Shown: positions 16,890-27,552 of the stretch, one piece after another
How positions within the stretch are numbered: position 1 is the first letter of the stretch
How the letters are laid out: the number at the start of each line of letters is the position of its first letter
NCBI RefSeq assembly: GCF_004335015.1
Contig: NZ_RQRU01000002.1
Location: 186,001-250,000, forward strand
Direction: 5' to 3'
Length of the DNA stretch: 64,000 nucleotides
DNA from: Psychrobacter pygoscelis
Lineage (GTDB): Bacteria > Pseudomonadota > Gammaproteobacteria > Pseudomonadales > Moraxellaceae
Position numbers and translations under genes: made by a program
The notes under the pieces: model-generated
The model's input: only the letters and a program-made list of their open reading frames with translations
Database searches by the model: none
Told to the model about the DNA's origin: nothing

Positions 16890-18008
16890 TTAGCCTTTTA
16901 ACAAGCTTTGTGCAGAAACAAATTCATAGCCTAGCGAATCAGCCACGGCCTCATGAGTGACATGACCTTGCAACGTATTAATGCCTTTCATAAGCGCGGG
17001 GTTATCAAGACAAGCTTGGCGGTCGCCTTTATCGGCCAAAGCTTTGGCATACGCAAGAGTGGCGTTGGATAAGGCCATGGTAGAGGTGCGCGGTACAGCA
17101 CCTGGCATATTTGCCACCGCGTAATGGATAACACCATGCTTGGTATAGGTGGGGTCGCCGTGGGTGGTGATATGGTCGGTGGTCTCAAAGCAGCCGCCTT
17201 GGTCAATCGCGATATCGATAACCACGCCGCCACTATGCATGGATTTTATCATGTCTTCTGTCACCAGCTTAGGTGCAGACGCTCCCGGAATCAGTACTGC
17301 ACCGATGACCAGGTCGCTGGCCTGAACACTTTTGCCAATGTTCAGCGGAGTGGACATCAGGGTCTGGACGCTATTGCCAAACAGTTCGGTCAGCTGCTTG
17401 AGACGAGTAGGGTTTAAGTCCAAAATAGTCACATCTGCGCCCATGCCCACAGCGATTTTGGCCGCTTCTGTGCCGGCGACGCCGCCACCAATAACAGTTA
17501 CTTTGCCTTTTTGTACGCCTGGGACCCCGCCAAGCAAAATGCCCTTGCCGCCATAGAAGCTCTGTAAGAATTGCGCGCCGATTTGTGTGCTCATACGCCC
17601 TGCGACTTCGCTCATTGGGGTCAGTAGTGGTAAGGAGTTGTCGGCAAGTTGCACGGTCTCATAGGCAATACCGGTGACTTTTTTATCGACCAATGCTTGG
17701 GTGAGCTTCGGCTCTGCGGCCAAATGCAAATAGGTAAATAGGGTCAGTCCTTCGTAGAAATAGTCGAACTCTTCGCTCAAGGGTTCTTTGACCTTGATGA
17801 CCATGTCCACGTCCCAAGCGGCCTTAGCATTATCGACAATTACCGCGCCAGCATCTTTGTAGTCTGCATCGAAGAAGTGTGACCCTTCGCCAGCCTTAGT
17901 CTCGACGACCACTTCGTGTCCCTGCTCAATGAGGGCGTTGACGCCACTGGGGGTAAGACCGACACGATTTTCGTTATTTTTGATTTCTTTGGGGATTCCA
18001 ATTTTCAT
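16890..18008 (-). CDS. ald: Alanine dehydrogenase
   Basis: NAD-dependent L-alanine dehydrogenase (alanine + NAD to pyruvate + ammonium), cytoplasmic. Its 372 residues are normal for the family. The N-terminal signature is [20 protein letters not shown]. Substrate-binding Lys in VIKVKEPL (~75) and His in [10 protein letters not shown] (~96) are present. The Rossmann nucleotide fold has GGGVAG near residue 175. The C-terminal part keeps the [15 protein letters not shown] signature. AAGGAGC lies ten bases before the ATG. It is a single gene, divergent from ileS. Confidence 0.95.
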   Translation of the reverse strand: MKIGIPKEIKNNENRVGLTPSGVNALIEQGHEVVVETKAGEGSHFFDADYKDAGAVIVDNAKAAWDVDMVIKVKEPLSEEFDYFYEGLTLFTYLHLAAEPKLTQALVDKKVTGIAYETVQLADNSLPLLTPMSEVAGRMSTQIGAQFLQSFYGGKGILLGGVPGVQKGKVTVIGGGVAGTEAAKIAVGMGADVTILDLNPTRLKQLTELFGNSVQTLMSTPLNIGKSVQASDLVIGAVLIPGASAPKLVTEDMIKSMHSGGVVIDIAIDQGGCFETTDHITTHGDPTYTKHGVIHYAVANMPGAVPRTSTMALSNATLAYAKALADKGDRQACLDNPALMKGINTLQGHVTHEAVADSLGYEFVSAQSLLKG

Positions 18009-18495
18009 GTGCTAACGCTCCTTGGTCAATTTTTAAGTATAAGTAACCTTCGTCTTTTAGTAGGTGATAATAGCTGATTAAAGTAGAATGCATAACAAAA
18101 GTTAATTTAAGTATAACTATTTTCTATGGTTCTAATTGTAACAACACCTTTATTATGTTTAGATAATTGAGTGTAGTGATGCCCCTTGTTAAATTACCAA
18201 ATTCAATAAATGGTGCTTGTTGAAACGGGTCATTTATACACATATAAGTGCTGACTTATTGCAGCTGCTAGTAGACCGACAGCAGCCCTATTTTTAGTCC
18301 CCTATTTATCCTATAATGGGACGCTTTGATTTTCTTAATCTAAACCTATTTTGTTAAAAGGCTGCGCAACTGAACTAGATCACTGATACATTGATCCGCT
18401 TGTTAGCAGCCAGTACTACCTTGTTATCCCCTATTTGCCCAACCGAACGTCAACCGTTGTTTTCCCGTAATTTAATAGAGACAAAGACCGATACT
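18009..18495. other. Divergent intergenic region between ald and ileS
   Basis: 487 bases that must contain the promoters of both genes. No operator, T-box-like leader or small gene was recognised. A frame opening at 18391 would add 35 residues to IleS, but these do not resemble the family. Confidence 0.4.
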
Positions 18496-21333
18496 ATGAC
18501 CGAATCTGTAGACTATAAAGACACCTTAAACCTTGCTGACACCCCTTTTCCAATGCGCGCCAACCTTGCCAAGCGTGAGCCTGACTGGCTAAAAGCTTGG
18601 GAAGAAGACGATGTCTATGGCAAAATCCGCCAAGCTCGCACTGGACGTGAGAAGTACATTTTGCATGATGGCCCTCCATACGCGAATGGTCAGATTCACT
18701 TAGGCCATGCGGTAAATAAAGTCCTCAAAGACATTATTACCAAGTCAAAGACCCTATCAGGCTTCGATGCGCCATATGTGCCGGGCTGGGATTGTCATGG
18801 TTTACCGATTGAACAAAAGGTCGAAACCAAGGTCGGAAAGGTCGGTCAAAAGGTCTCAGCTACTGAGTTTCGTGGTCTGTGCCGTGAGTACGCCCGCAGC
18901 CAAGTCGAGCTACAAAAGGCTGACTTCAAGCGTCTGGGGGTCTTTGGTGATTGGGACAACCCTTATCTCACCATGAACTTCGCGCAAGAGGCCAATATCG
19001 TGCGCGCCCTTGCCAAGATTTATGACAATGGTCATGTGACGCGCGGCATGAAGCCGGTCAACTGGTGTCTCGATTGTAGCTCGGCGCTGGCTGAAGCTGA
19101 AGTCGAATACCAAGACAAAGTCTCAGATGCTATCTATGTTGGTTTTGATGTTATCGACTTAGACAAACTAGCCACCGCACAGCACATCGAAGGTAAAACA
19201 CAAGCGGTCATCTGGACCACCACGCCGTGGACACTACCTGCTAACCAAGCTATCTCAGTACATCCTGAGCATAATTACAGCATCGTCAAGACCGAAAAAG
19301 GCAATCTATTACTCGCCAGCGACTTGGTTGACTCTGCCCTTGCCGCGCTTGAATTAAGCAATCAAGGCGTTATCGCTGAAGTTGCCGGCAGTGAGCTTGA
19401 AAACCTAACTGCTCAGCATCCACTTATTAGCGAGCGCCAAGTGCCCCTCATTCTAGGTGACCATGTGACCACCGATAGCGGTACTGGTCTGGTACATACT
19501 GCGCCCGGTCACGGTCTTGACGATTATATCGTCGGCCTTCAATACGGCCTTGAGGTCGAAAACCCAGTCGGTGGTAATGGTGTCTATCTAGACAGCGCTG
19601 CTGTCTTCGCGGGTGAGCACATCTATAAAGCCAACCCTAAGATCATTGAAGCATTAAATGAGTCTGGTCATCTGTTCAAGCACAGTAAAATCGAGCACAG
19701 CTATCCGCATTGCTGGCGTCATAAGTCGCCGATTATCTTCCGAGCTACGCCGCAGTGGTTCATCAGCATGGAAGCCAAAGGCCTTCGTGAGCGGGCGCTT
19801 ACTGACATCCCTAAACTGACTTGGACGCCTGCGTGGGGTCAAAACCGCATTGAGGCGATGATGACTGACCGTCCAGACTGGTGTATCTCGCGTCAGCGAA
19901 CGTGGGGCGTACCGATTCCGTTCTTTACCCATAAAGAGACCGGCGAGCTGCATCCAAACACTTTAGAGCTTATGGAAACGGCCGCGCAAAAGATTGCCGA
20001 GGGCGGCGTAGAAGCTTGGTTTGACGCCAGCTGTGAAGACTTCCTAGGTGCTGAAGCTGCTGACTATGATAAAGCAACCGACACGCTAGACGTTTGGTTT
20101 GACTCTGGTACGACACACTATGCCGTCCTTGAGCAGCGCGATGAGCTGACCAACCCAGCTGATATGTATCTAGAAGGCTCAGACCAACACCGTGGGTGGT
20201 TCCAGACCTCCCTACTCACCTCTGAGGCGATGTACGAGCGCCCCCCGTTCAAGCAAATATTGACGCATGGCTTTGTGGTCGATGAGAATGGCCGTAAGAT
20301 GAGTAAGTCACTCGGCAATATCATTACTCCGCAAGACGAGATTAATAAAACCGGCGCAGATATGCTGCGACTGTGGATTGCCTCAAGCGACTACCGTTAT
20401 GAGATGAGCGCCGGTCAAAAGGCCTTTAAGGGCGCTATCGATATGTATCGCCGCATCCGCAATACCTTGCGCTTCTTACTGGCCAATACCGATGACTTCA
20501 ACGCCAGTACTGACGCTATCGCCATTGATGAGTTGGTTAGTCTTGACCGCTACATCTTGCAGCGCGCCGAGACGGTTCAAGCAAGCATTATCGAAGCTTA
20601 TGACGCGATGGACTTCCACCAAGTCACGCAGCAAGTCACTGCCTTTTGTTCGCAAGATTTAGGCGGCTTCTATCTTGATATCATCAAAGACCGTCAATAC
20701 ACCAGCCAAAAAGACGGCAAACCGCGCCGCTCAGCGCAAACGGCGATTTATCATATCGCTCATGCTCTCTTGCGCTGGATCGCCCCTATCTTGACCTTTA
20801 CCGCGCAAGAAGGCTGGGAGGTGCTGAATAAAGACAGCGAGCTTAGCGATGCTAATAAGTACATCTTTACTCAAGAATGGCACGACTTCCCTGAGTTTAC
20901 GCTTAGCGACATCCAAGCTGAGGACTGGCAGCGTATTCTTGACGCCAAAGACGCGGTGAACAAGCAAATCGAAACCGCTCGCGAAAACAAAACTATCAAT
21001 GCCAACTTGTCAGCTGATGTTACCTTGTACGCTAGCGGCGATATGTTTGACAGCCTTGCCAAGCTAAAAGACGAGCTGCGCTTTGTGTTAATCACCTCAA
21101 ACGCTACTTTACTTGCGCTTTCAGGCGCTGAATCTAATCAAGAGCCACAGGTCGATGGCGACGCCACCGAGCTTGATAACTTACGAGTCAGTGTCACGCC
21201 TGCCGAAGGCACCAAGTGCGTACGCTGCTGGCATATCCGCAAAGACATCGGAGTCGATGCTTCTCACCCAGAGCTTTGCGCCCGCTGCGTCACCAACGTC
21301 GCAGGCGATGGCGAGGAACGCCACTATGCATAA
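18496..21333 (+). CDS. ileS: Isoleucyl-tRNA synthetase
   Basis: Class I synthetase charging tRNA-Ile, cytoplasmic. 945 residues from ATG 18496, a typical length. Motifs seen: HIGH-type [13 protein letters not shown] (~60), the CP1 editing domain with [15 protein letters not shown] in [10 protein letters not shown] (~605), and a C-terminal zinc site (CVRCWH ... CARC). The stop overlaps lspA by eight bases, the usual gammaproteobacterial ileS-lspA pair. Start chosen because the family begins shortly before [15 protein letters not shown]. Confidence 0.97.
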   Translation: MTESVDYKDTLNLADTPFPMRANLAKREPDWLKAWEEDDVYGKIRQARTGREKYILHDGPPYANGQIHLGHAVNKVLKDIITKSKTLSGFDAPYVPGWDCHGLPIEQKVETKVGKVGQKVSATEFRGLCREYARSQVELQKADFKRLGVFGDWDNPYLTMNFAQEANIVRALAKIYDNGHVTRGMKPVNWCLDCSSALAEAEVEYQDKVSDAIYVGFDVIDLDKLATAQHIEGKTQAVIWTTTPWTLPANQAISVHPEHNYSIVKTEKGNLLLASDLVDSALAALELSNQGVIAEVAGSELENLTAQHPLISERQVPLILGDHVTTDSGTGLVHTAPGHGLDDYIVGLQYGLEVENPVGGNGVYLDSAAVFAGEHIYKANPKIIEALNESGHLFKHSKIEHSYPHCWRHKSPIIFRATPQWFISMEAKGLRERALTDIPKLTWTPAWGQNRIEAMMTDRPDWCISRQRTWGVPIPFFTHKETGELHPNTLELMETAAQKIAEGGVEAWFDASCEDFLGAEAADYDKATDTLDVWFDSGTTHYAVLEQRDELTNPADMYLEGSDQHRGWFQTSLLTSEAMYERPPFKQILTHGFVVDENGRKMSKSLGNIITPQDEINKTGADMLRLWIASSDYRYEMSAGQKAFKGAIDMYRRIRNTLRFLLANTDDFNASTDAIAIDELVSLDRYILQRAETVQASIIEAYDAMDFHQVTQQVTAFCSQDLGGFYLDIIKDRQYTSQKDGKPRRSAQTAIYHIAHALLRWIAPILTFTAQEGWEVLNKDSELSDANKYIFTQEWHDFPEFTLSDIQAEDWQRILDAKDAVNKQIETARENKTINANLSADVTLYASGDMFDSLAKLKDELRFVLITSNATLLALSGAESNQEPQVDGDATELDNLRVSVTPAEGTKCVRCWHIRKDIGVDASHPELCARCVTNVAGDGEERHYA

Positions 21334-22066
21334 TGATGGGCACAATGACAGGCTTGAGAATGGGCCTAATAAGCTCGATAGACCAGCAATGTCTACCACG
21401 CCTAATGCCGCTACTGAGTCAGTTACAGACCATTCTGTAACTGACCAGCTTGGGGCGGACAGTCATATGACAGGAGCACATTTGACGGACAAGGCTGACA
21501 TTACGCCCAAGCACGTCTCAACGACCGCCATCTCTGAGAGTGCGGCGCTGATTAAACGGCCCAAACACATTCGCAACGGCAGTCGCGCCTTTATCTGGTA
21601 TCTATTGTCGCTTGCACTGTTGGTACTAGACCAATGGAGCAAATGGCTGGCCGAGACCAAACTAAACTTCCATGAGCCAGTGCCCGTTATCGAGCCAGTA
21701 CTCAACTGGACGCTGGCCTATAACTACGGCGCAGCCTTTAGCTTTCTCGCCGACCAAAGCGGCTGGCAAAAGTGGTTTTTTGCCGGACTGGCGCTCATTA
21801 TGGCGATATTCTTGCTCATCTACTTAACCAAAGTACCTCGCCAAGCACGCTTACTCTCTACCGGTCTTGCCTTAGTCTTGGGCGGCGCAGTGGGCAACCT
21901 TATCGACCGCCTATTGCATGGTCATGTCATCGACTTTATCCACGTGCATTACGCCGACGCTTGGCATTACCCCATCTTTAACGTCGCCGATATGGGCATC
22001 TGTATTGGTGTTGCTTTGATTGTCATCGACATGTTATTTTTGGAAGGTAAACGCAGCGGTAAGTAA
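21326..22066 (+). CDS. lspA: Lipoprotein signal peptidase (signal peptidase II)
   Basis: Inner-membrane aspartyl protease that removes signal peptides from diacylated prolipoproteins. The conserved Asn region is [12 protein letters not shown]. The catalytic Asp residues lie in [15 protein letters not shown] and [11 protein letters not shown]. Four hydrophobic segments are present. ATG 21326 has GAGGAA eight bases upstream and overlaps the ileS stop; ATG 21308 is an alternative. From 21326 the protein is 246 residues, much longer than the usual 160-175. About 85 extra N-terminal residues are hydrophilic, rich in His, Thr and Asp, and without domain character. Confidence 0.93.
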   Translation: MHNDGHNDRLENGPNKLDRPAMSTTPNAATESVTDHSVTDQLGADSHMTGAHLTDKADITPKHVSTTAISESAALIKRPKHIRNGSRAFIWYLLSLALLVLDQWSKWLAETKLNFHEPVPVIEPVLNWTLAYNYGAAFSFLADQSGWQKWFFAGLALIMAIFLLIYLTKVPRQARLLSTGLALVLGGAVGNLIDRLLHGHVIDFIHVHYADAWHYPIFNVADMGICIGVALIVIDMLFLEGKRSGK

Positions 22067-22088
22067 TACTTTGACTTTTGATGACGAA

Positions 22089-22124
22089 TAAAAAGCGGGT
22101 GGCTCAATGCTAACCCGCTTTTTT
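22089..22124 (+). terminator. Terminator behind ileS-lspA
   Basis: AAAAAGCGGGTT-type stem: AAAAAGCGGGT pairs with ACCCGCTTTTTT across a ~12-base loop, and the stem ends in a T run. It directly abuts palindrome copy E. Confidence 0.8.
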
Positions 22125-22270
22125 GTAGCTGCTCCCGCCAACTGCTTGTATCTCCCCGGCTAGGCAGGGCGGACCCTATTGCCTGATGGCATTCCTGCTC
22201 AGCGAGACTACCCTCAGTCAAGTGTCCGCAGACTGCCCAGCCGAGCAGGATACCGCGACTGTCGGGGCTA
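22125..22270 (-). repeat. Diverged 146-bp palindrome, copy E
   Basis: On the minus strand it begins TAGCCCCGACAGTCGCGG and ends GGCGGGAGCAGCTAC. Arms CGGCTGGGCAG and CTGCCTAGCCG pair, as do CGGAC and GTCCG. The arm sequence is quite different from copies A-D while pairing is kept. It lies directly after the lspA terminator. Confidence 0.75.
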
Positions 22271-22409
22271 AAACGCATCACTAGGCAGCTTTAGCTACGT
22301 TTATTTAGTAGCAAGAGAAATTTGCCATAGCGCCGCACAGTCTATCAATAACCCTTTAACAAACAATGATAAAATTGAGCTATCGTCCCAACAGTAATAA
22401 TAAAACCCT

Positions 22410-22979
22410 ATGTCCAAAGCCAACGTTAGCGCCAGTAAGTTTCTAAGCTATATCCTGCGTCATAAGCCAGACGCTATCGGCCTATCATTAGACTCTGAAG
22501 GCTGGGCCAATATCGACGAGCTGATTCGACTGGCTAACCACTCAGGGACTCCCCTAACCTTAGCGCAGCTATTTTCAATTGTAGAAGAAGACACCAAACA
22601 GCGCTTTTCTCTATCACCAGATAAGACATTTATCCGCGCGGCGCAAGGTCACTCGCTCAAGTCTGTGCGCTTAAATCTGACTGAAACCTTGCCGCCTGAT
22701 CGTCTATTTCATGGCACGGCAGAGCGCTTTATGGACAGTATTCTTTTGAATGGACTACTTCCTCAGCAAAGACAATATGTCCACTTAACTGACAATCCGG
22801 ATACGGCGCTTGAGACGGGCAGACGATATGGCAAACCTGTCCTATTGACGGTGAATAGCCAAAAAATGATTAAGGACGGTCATAAATTTTATCAAGCCGA
22901 CAATGGCGTTTGGTTAACTGTAAAAGTGCCGAATAGGTATATTAGCATCAAAGAGTCGCCGAGAATTAGCGACTCTTAA
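22410..22979 (+). CDS. kptA: RNA 2'-phosphotransferase, Tpt1/KptA family
   Basis: NAD-dependent enzyme that removes an internal RNA 2'-phosphate, giving ADP-ribose cyclic phosphate. 189 residues, full length. Family landmarks: SKFLSYILRHKPDAIGL at the N-terminus, DSEGWANIDELI, LFHGTAERF (~105) and a late GVWLTVKVP. The bacterial role is unclear because most bacteria lack tRNA splicing of the eukaryotic type. The gene stands alone. Confidence 0.92.
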   Translation: MSKANVSASKFLSYILRHKPDAIGLSLDSEGWANIDELIRLANHSGTPLTLAQLFSIVEEDTKQRFSLSPDKTFIRAAQGHSLKSVRLNLTETLPPDRLFHGTAERFMDSILLNGLLPQQRQYVHLTDNPDTALETGRRYGKPVLLTVNSQKMIKDGHKFYQADNGVWLTVKVPNRYISIKESPRISDS

Positions 22980-23105
22980 ACATTGCAGGTACAACACCAT
23001 CTACAAAACAATAAGAAACACCTACTCAATCCAAACGTTAAACAAAAGTAATTTTTTATGTAAAATCTTTTAAAATAGAGAAAATTCAACAGGTAGGGCT
23101 CATTG

Positions 23106-23540
23106 ATGAAGCTAAATTATTTAGTTATGTTTTTGACGTTAAGTCTTGCTGGTTGCCAAGTGCTTCCAGATAAGTATACCCAAGAGGCAAGCCCAGACTT
23201 AGTCAAGCTGCAACTTTTTGGTTATAGCACTGGTACTCAATATATTGGCGTGCCTATTGCAAATAAAGCGCATCAATATCATATGAAAAGTATTGAAGAG
23301 TCATTCGCTTACCTCAAGCCAGATTCAGACTATGCGCTACAAAGCTCAGGCCATGTTGCGGGTGGCAAATGTGGGTGGACATACGTCATTCATACCCCAA
23401 AAAAACCTCAATCACTGACAGTCTACTCTAAATACCAAGATGGTAAATGCTTTGCTAGCGTCAATACAGAGCTAGATAATATTGATCAAAGCGGCTTTTC
23501 TTTAAGAAAACTGGCGAAGCATGAAAAGATAGCTTTCTAA
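23106..23540 (+). CDS. Small lipoprotein of unknown function
   Basis: 144 residues with a type II signal peptide: MKLNYLVMFLTLSLAGC, lipobox LAGC. The mature part holds two further Cys (GGKCGWTY and DGKCFAS) that could form a disulfide. AGGTAGG lies before the ATG. No family was recognised. Confidence 0.75.
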   Translation: MKLNYLVMFLTLSLAGCQVLPDKYTQEASPDLVKLQLFGYSTGTQYIGVPIANKAHQYHMKSIEESFAYLKPDSDYALQSSGHVAGGKCGWTYVIHTPKKPQSLTVYSKYQDGKCFASVNTELDNIDQSGFSLRKLAKHEKIAF

Positions 23541-23737
23541 ATAGCGCCTCATCGGCAGGTCACTACGTATCAATGGTCTATAATTATAAAAATTATCTGA
23601 ATAACGTAATTTTACAAAAGTTTATATGTTGAGGCACAAGTGCTTAGCAACTTTATTCTAGTTTCGTTTAGAATATTGAAGCGTACACCGTTCAAGAGAC
23701 AACCAATATCTTATTAGCTTTAAGGAATACTTGTATT

Positions 23738-23950
23738 ATGCATAATATCAACTGCAAGCCTCTAATAACTTCTAAATCAATAAAAGCTGCTTCAGCCGCC
23801 ATTTTAGTGTCGGGCTTGACCCTATTATCTGGCTGCGCGACCACAGAGATTACCAAAGACCCTGCTGAGGTTGATCGTCAAATGACAGACATGCAGCAGC
23901 AGGTCAATATGAACATAACCGCTCCACAGGATAACCAGCAATCGCAGTAG
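23738..23950 (+). CDS. Very small lipoprotein
   Basis: 70 residues with a type II signal peptide and lipobox LSGC (around residue 32). The mature part is only ~38 residues, polar, and rich in Gln, Asp and Met. AAGGAATAC lies before the ATG. It may be an entericidin- or Lpp-like small surface lipoprotein, but no match is claimed. Confidence 0.65.
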   Translation: MHNINCKPLITSKSIKAASAAILVSGLTLLSGCATTEITKDPAEVDRQMTDMQQQVNMNITAPQDNQQSQ

Positions 23951-24065
23951 TCAACTAATTAACAGCCACTGCTAATGACTATTCTTTAGTGTCTACTTTG
24001 GCTCAGCCTAATTGGTATTATCAAAGCGTGGGGTATCGCAATGATACCCACGTTATCAGTTACTG

Positions 24066-24716
24066 TTAGAGAAGTGCAGATGAGTCGCCGCCACTTAGCA
24101 AAAACAACAATCCTGCCATATTAATCACCACAGTCAGATAATATATCATTCGAAACTCTGACTTTTTGGACTTATGGCGCAGATAAGTTTGCGCAACCAT
24201 TGCGCCGACCCAGCCGCCAGCGATACTCAGCAGATGCAAAGTCGACTCTGGCGTGCGCCATTCATTGTTCTGCGCTGCTCTCTTGTCTTTGGCATAGAGC
24301 AAAAACGTCACGATGCCTATTAACACATACCAAGCGACGACGAGCCAATTTAGCTTGTGCATCACTGCGAGTAATACCAGTACCCCGTAAAATGCGATGC
24401 CAAGGAACAGGCGCTTCTTTTGGCCTGCCTCAAAGTCAGCTTGCGCGTTTCTTCTTCGGTTACGCCTGCGAATCTGTTGATTCTTTTCTGCCATTTTTTG
24501 CTGCACGAACCCCAGCTCTTGAACTTGCTGAGCTTGCAATCGACCTTGATTATCTTGACCTATGGTAAAGACGACTTGCTCACCCACGTCAGGACGCCGC
24601 GGTGCTTTAAATTCGCTAACGTGAAAAAACACTGACTCGCCGGCTTTAGTTTCAATAAAACCAAAGCCTTTATCGTCTTGCCATTTTTTGATAGTACCTT
24701 GCTGTCTTGCTGTCAT
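24066..24716 (-). CDS. Cold-shock domain / DUF1294 membrane protein
   Basis: 216 residues. Residues 1-70 form a cold-shock domain with both RNA-binding motifs (DKGFGFI and SVFFHVSEF). A basic linker (RRRNRRRN) follows. The C-terminal part, DUF1294, has three or four hydrophobic helices and the signature YAKDKRAA and GGWVGAMVAQ. This puts a nucleic-acid binding domain at the cytoplasmic membrane. The family is widespread, its function unknown. Confidence 0.88.
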   Translation of the reverse strand: MTARQQGTIKKWQDDKGFGFIETKAGESVFFHVSEFKAPRRPDVGEQVVFTIGQDNQGRLQAQQVQELGFVQQKMAEKNQQIRRRNRRRNAQADFEAGQKKRLFLGIAFYGVLVLLAVMHKLNWLVVAWYVLIGIVTFLLYAKDKRAAQNNEWRTPESTLHLLSIAGGWVGAMVAQTYLRHKSKKSEFRMIYYLTVVINMAGLLFLLSGGDSSALL

Positions 24717-25399
24717 TTATCCTACCTAACTTTGATTGAGCTTATGATATTACGGCGATCACTCTAATTTACTTCTCCATAATTTGGGTCTGGCTAGCCC
24801 TTAAATGTGGCGCTAGCAGCCATGATAGATTAATGTCTGTAACTTGATTAGTTTGAACCACGTGCAGCGTAGCACATCCTTAAGACAATCGTGCAAACAG
24901 TCCAATTGCTAATAAACTTTTTTTACAAGGTCTCTAAATACTCAAAGCGCTTATAGTTAGTAGTCTTTATTATTGCTAATGTTAGCCTGTTAACATCTCA
25001 TCTATATAGCCTTCACTCATATAAATCAACTTAAACGATAATCACATTAAGGCATTTTAAGCGTTTGTTTACCAACAATTAATTAATAACGTCCGCCTAA
25101 TAGATTTTTTAATCTAGAAGGTAGTTATGATGCTGCCACTAGCTCTAAACTCAAACCTAAAGATTTAATGTGACAGCTCATCTATCAAATATGAGAATCA
25201 CTCAGTTTATCTTGTCTAATAATTCAAAAGTCAGACTCTATCCGCAAAATTTGCAAGCAATTACTATCATTGACCACCGACGTTATTTTATATTAAATAT
25301 CACCTACTACTACTGCTGTTAAACATCGTTTATAGAAAGACTGTGCTAAACTTATTAGCAAATCACCTTATCTTGACCACTAGAATACGACCCAATACT
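24717..25399. other. Long AT-rich intergenic region
   Basis: 683 bases between two divergently transcribed genes. I see no open frame with protein character, RNA gene or repeat. Confidence 0.4.
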
Positions 25400-25897
25400 A
25401 TGACTCAACAACAATTTATCAATCCCAATGAAGACACCCGAATCACCCAAGGCAGTGAAGTCAAGCTGCATTTTGAGGTGTCCCTCGAGAATGGCACAAT
25501 GGTCGACTCAACCTTTAGCCGCGATGAACCGGTAAGTCTAACCATCGGTGATGAAAGTTTGCTACCGGGCTTTGAAAAAGTACTTATCAACTTACGCGCA
25601 GGCGATACCCGTACCGCTCATCTAGACCCTGAGCAAGCTTTTGGCGAGTGGAATCCTGAGAATGTGCAGACCTTTAGCCGTACTCAGTTTGCAGTAGCAG
25701 AAGGCGAGCCGGAAGTCGGTATGATGATGGAGTTTGAAGACAAAGGTAAGAATACTTTACCTGGCGTGATTAGTGCAGTAGATGACGAAGAAATTGAGGT
25801 GGATTTTAACCACCCGTTAGCCGGGCAAGCAGTGTTATTTAAGGTTCAAGTATTCAAAGTGACACCGCCTGGTGCTACTCGAGTGCAATTGATATAA
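25400..25897 (+). CDS. fkpB: SlpA/FkpB-type FKBP peptidyl-prolyl isomerase
   Basis: Cytoplasmic FKBP-like prolyl isomerase and chaperone, 165 residues from ATG 25400. It has the SlyD/SlpA arrangement: an FKBP half (VKLHFEVSLENGTMVDSTF, GDESLLPGFEK), an inserted flap domain (residues ~85-135), and the return strand NHPLAGQAVLFKVQV. It lacks the metal-binding His tail of SlyD. In many gammaproteobacteria this gene directly follows lspA; here several genes lie between. The 19 residues upstream in the open frame do not fit the family. Confidence 0.88.
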   Translation: MTQQQFINPNEDTRITQGSEVKLHFEVSLENGTMVDSTFSRDEPVSLTIGDESLLPGFEKVLINLRAGDTRTAHLDPEQAFGEWNPENVQTFSRTQFAVAEGEPEVGMMMEFEDKGKNTLPGVISAVDDEEIEVDFNHPLAGQAVLFKVQVFKVTPPGATRVQLI

Positions 25898-26104
25898 AGG
25901 CCTAACGCAATCCTCGCTAGCACCTTACCAACTTAATCCACCCTGTTTAAAACCGCTACGCCGCGAATCACTACTATCAATGTTCTGGTGGCAGGGGCAG
26001 CTATGAGAGATCAAGGCAGGCGCGAACTTATACTAGCGGCGTTGTGCCTAATCTTAAGTAGATTAACTATAGCTCTTGCCGCTACGGCTGCGTCATTATG
26101 TGCT

Positions 26105-26746
26105 TTAATTGTCACCATTTAGCTCAGTGTCACGGTCACTATTAAAGCGTAGCCCTGATGTTTTGATGGCCCATATCAGCTCCACAAAGGCGCGATTGTT
26201 GGTCAATGGCTCACCGTCCAAGATAAGGACATAGCCACTACCATCAATCCATAAAAACACAAAGCTGGTACTCGGCATCAACAAGTCTATTTGGTTAAAA
26301 AAAGACACTGCCTGACCTTCAACGGCCCAGCCACGCTGCTGCTGCCGCGTCAAAAAGTCAAAGAAATCAGCGGCAGCGACACTTAGCGTTTCCCCCTCTT
26401 CTTGAGTATACCCTGTCCGGGCCAAACAAAACCCCTCATTAGAACCGATAGCAGCACGGCGTTGACCTGATAAGCTTGCCACCACATAAGGCAAAAATTG
26501 ATCAAGGGGCATATTTGGCGCGTCAAGCTTAATCGATAGCGGCTCTACCCAGCCCTTTTCAATAAAGTCTGCCAACCACTCACTTGAGTATTTATCTATC
26601 CAACTATCAGCTTCAAGACAAGACTTGGCCGACAATAAGTCTTGTAAAGACTGCTGCTGAGCATTGGGATCGATATGGGCAAATGCTTCAAAGACACCAG
26701 CAGGCGTTAGCATTAAATAAGGGGCAGACACGGGTAGTTTGGTCAT
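26105..26746 (-). CDS. Protein of unknown function in GTPase/roadblock cluster
   Basis: 213 residues, soluble and acidic. No motif was recognised. The second half alternates hydrophobic strands (SFVFLWIDGSGYVLILDGE) reminiscent of a ligand-binding or roadblock-like fold, but not enough to name. It is the last gene of the minus-strand signalling cluster, 90 bases behind the GTPase, so a role in the same pathway is likely. Confidence 0.7.
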   Translation of the reverse strand: MTKLPVSAPYLMLTPAGVFEAFAHIDPNAQQQSLQDLLSAKSCLEADSWIDKYSSEWLADFIEKGWVEPLSIKLDAPNMPLDQFLPYVVASLSGQRRAAIGSNEGFCLARTGYTQEEGETLSVAAADFFDFLTRQQQRGWAVEGQAVSFFNQIDLLMPSTSFVFLWIDGSGYVLILDGEPLTNNRAFVELIWAIKTSGLRFNSDRDTELNGDN

Positions 26747-26836
26747 TAGCGTGGCCTATATTATGTAATTGGTACGACTATTAGGATATGCATGTTAAGA
26801 GAGTATGTGAATTAGAGACCTGCATAATACTCGGAC

Positions 26837-27391
26837 TTAATCGGCGATGGTATAGACTAATGAGCGCACCAGCTGACGCATTTGCTCTTTGTCCCTTGCA
26901 TCTACTGCACTGACATTGGCAGGTACATTGACTGAGACTAGATAATCGGATAGCCGCTGATGCAGATCCCACGCCATATTTTCCGCATGCGTAACACCGA
27001 CCACTAATGCACTGCCTTTAACCAACGGCATAAAACTCTCTAAGTATTCTTTTAAATCGGCCACTGGATCTTCATCTTCGGCATTGATTAGCAATATCAA
27101 CCCTAGCGCGTTCTCACTTAATATCTCCCACATAAAATCAAAGCGTTTTTGACCGGGCGTGCCATACAGCCGAACCTGCTCATTTGAGTCAAGCTTCATA
27201 ATGCCGTAATCCATCGCTACTGTCGTGGTCTTCTTAATATTTTTGACCTCGTCAGAGGCAAGCGCTTCTGTGGACACTACCCCTTTGTCAGACAGCACGC
27301 GAATCGCTTCGGTCTTACCCGCTCCCACGGGACCAGCGACGATAATTTTATAGATGTGTTTTGATTCAGATGTGGCAGTCATAGCTGTCAT
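26837..27391 (-). CDS. Conservon-type (CvnD-like) small GTPase
   Basis: Ras-like regulatory GTPase of 184 residues. P-loop GPVGAGKT (~18); switch region TTTVAMDYG, typical of bacterial CvnD/MglA-like GTPases; G3 GTPGQKRFDFMWE. The G4 position reads THAE instead of the usual T/NKxD or THxD, so guanine specificity may be relaxed. In such systems a roadblock/LC7 protein acts as partner or GAP, and a roadblock gene is present at 31389 in the same cluster. AGGATGAC lies before the start. Confidence 0.88.
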   Translation of the reverse strand: MTAMTATSESKHIYKIIVAGPVGAGKTEAIRVLSDKGVVSTEALASDEVKNIKKTTTVAMDYGIMKLDSNEQVRLYGTPGQKRFDFMWEILSENALGLILLINAEDEDPVADLKEYLESFMPLVKGSALVVGVTHAENMAWDLHQRLSDYLVSVNVPANVSAVDARDKEQMRQLVRSLVYTIAD

Positions 27392-27552
27392 CCTTGCTTA
27401 ACAGAAGTGTCATTTAAGTCTGGTAAATCTAGTAAGTCTGGCTAAACTTAGTTTAATGTCAACACTTTAAGGCTCAAATAATATTAGCTACCAAAGCTGC
27501 TTAAGCACAGACGACTTAAGCGCTTGAAAGCAGCGGCTATTGAAACTCGCTA

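Noticed and set aside
18391..18495. N-terminal extension of ileS
   Set aside because: The added 35 residues do not fit the family; ATG 18496 does.
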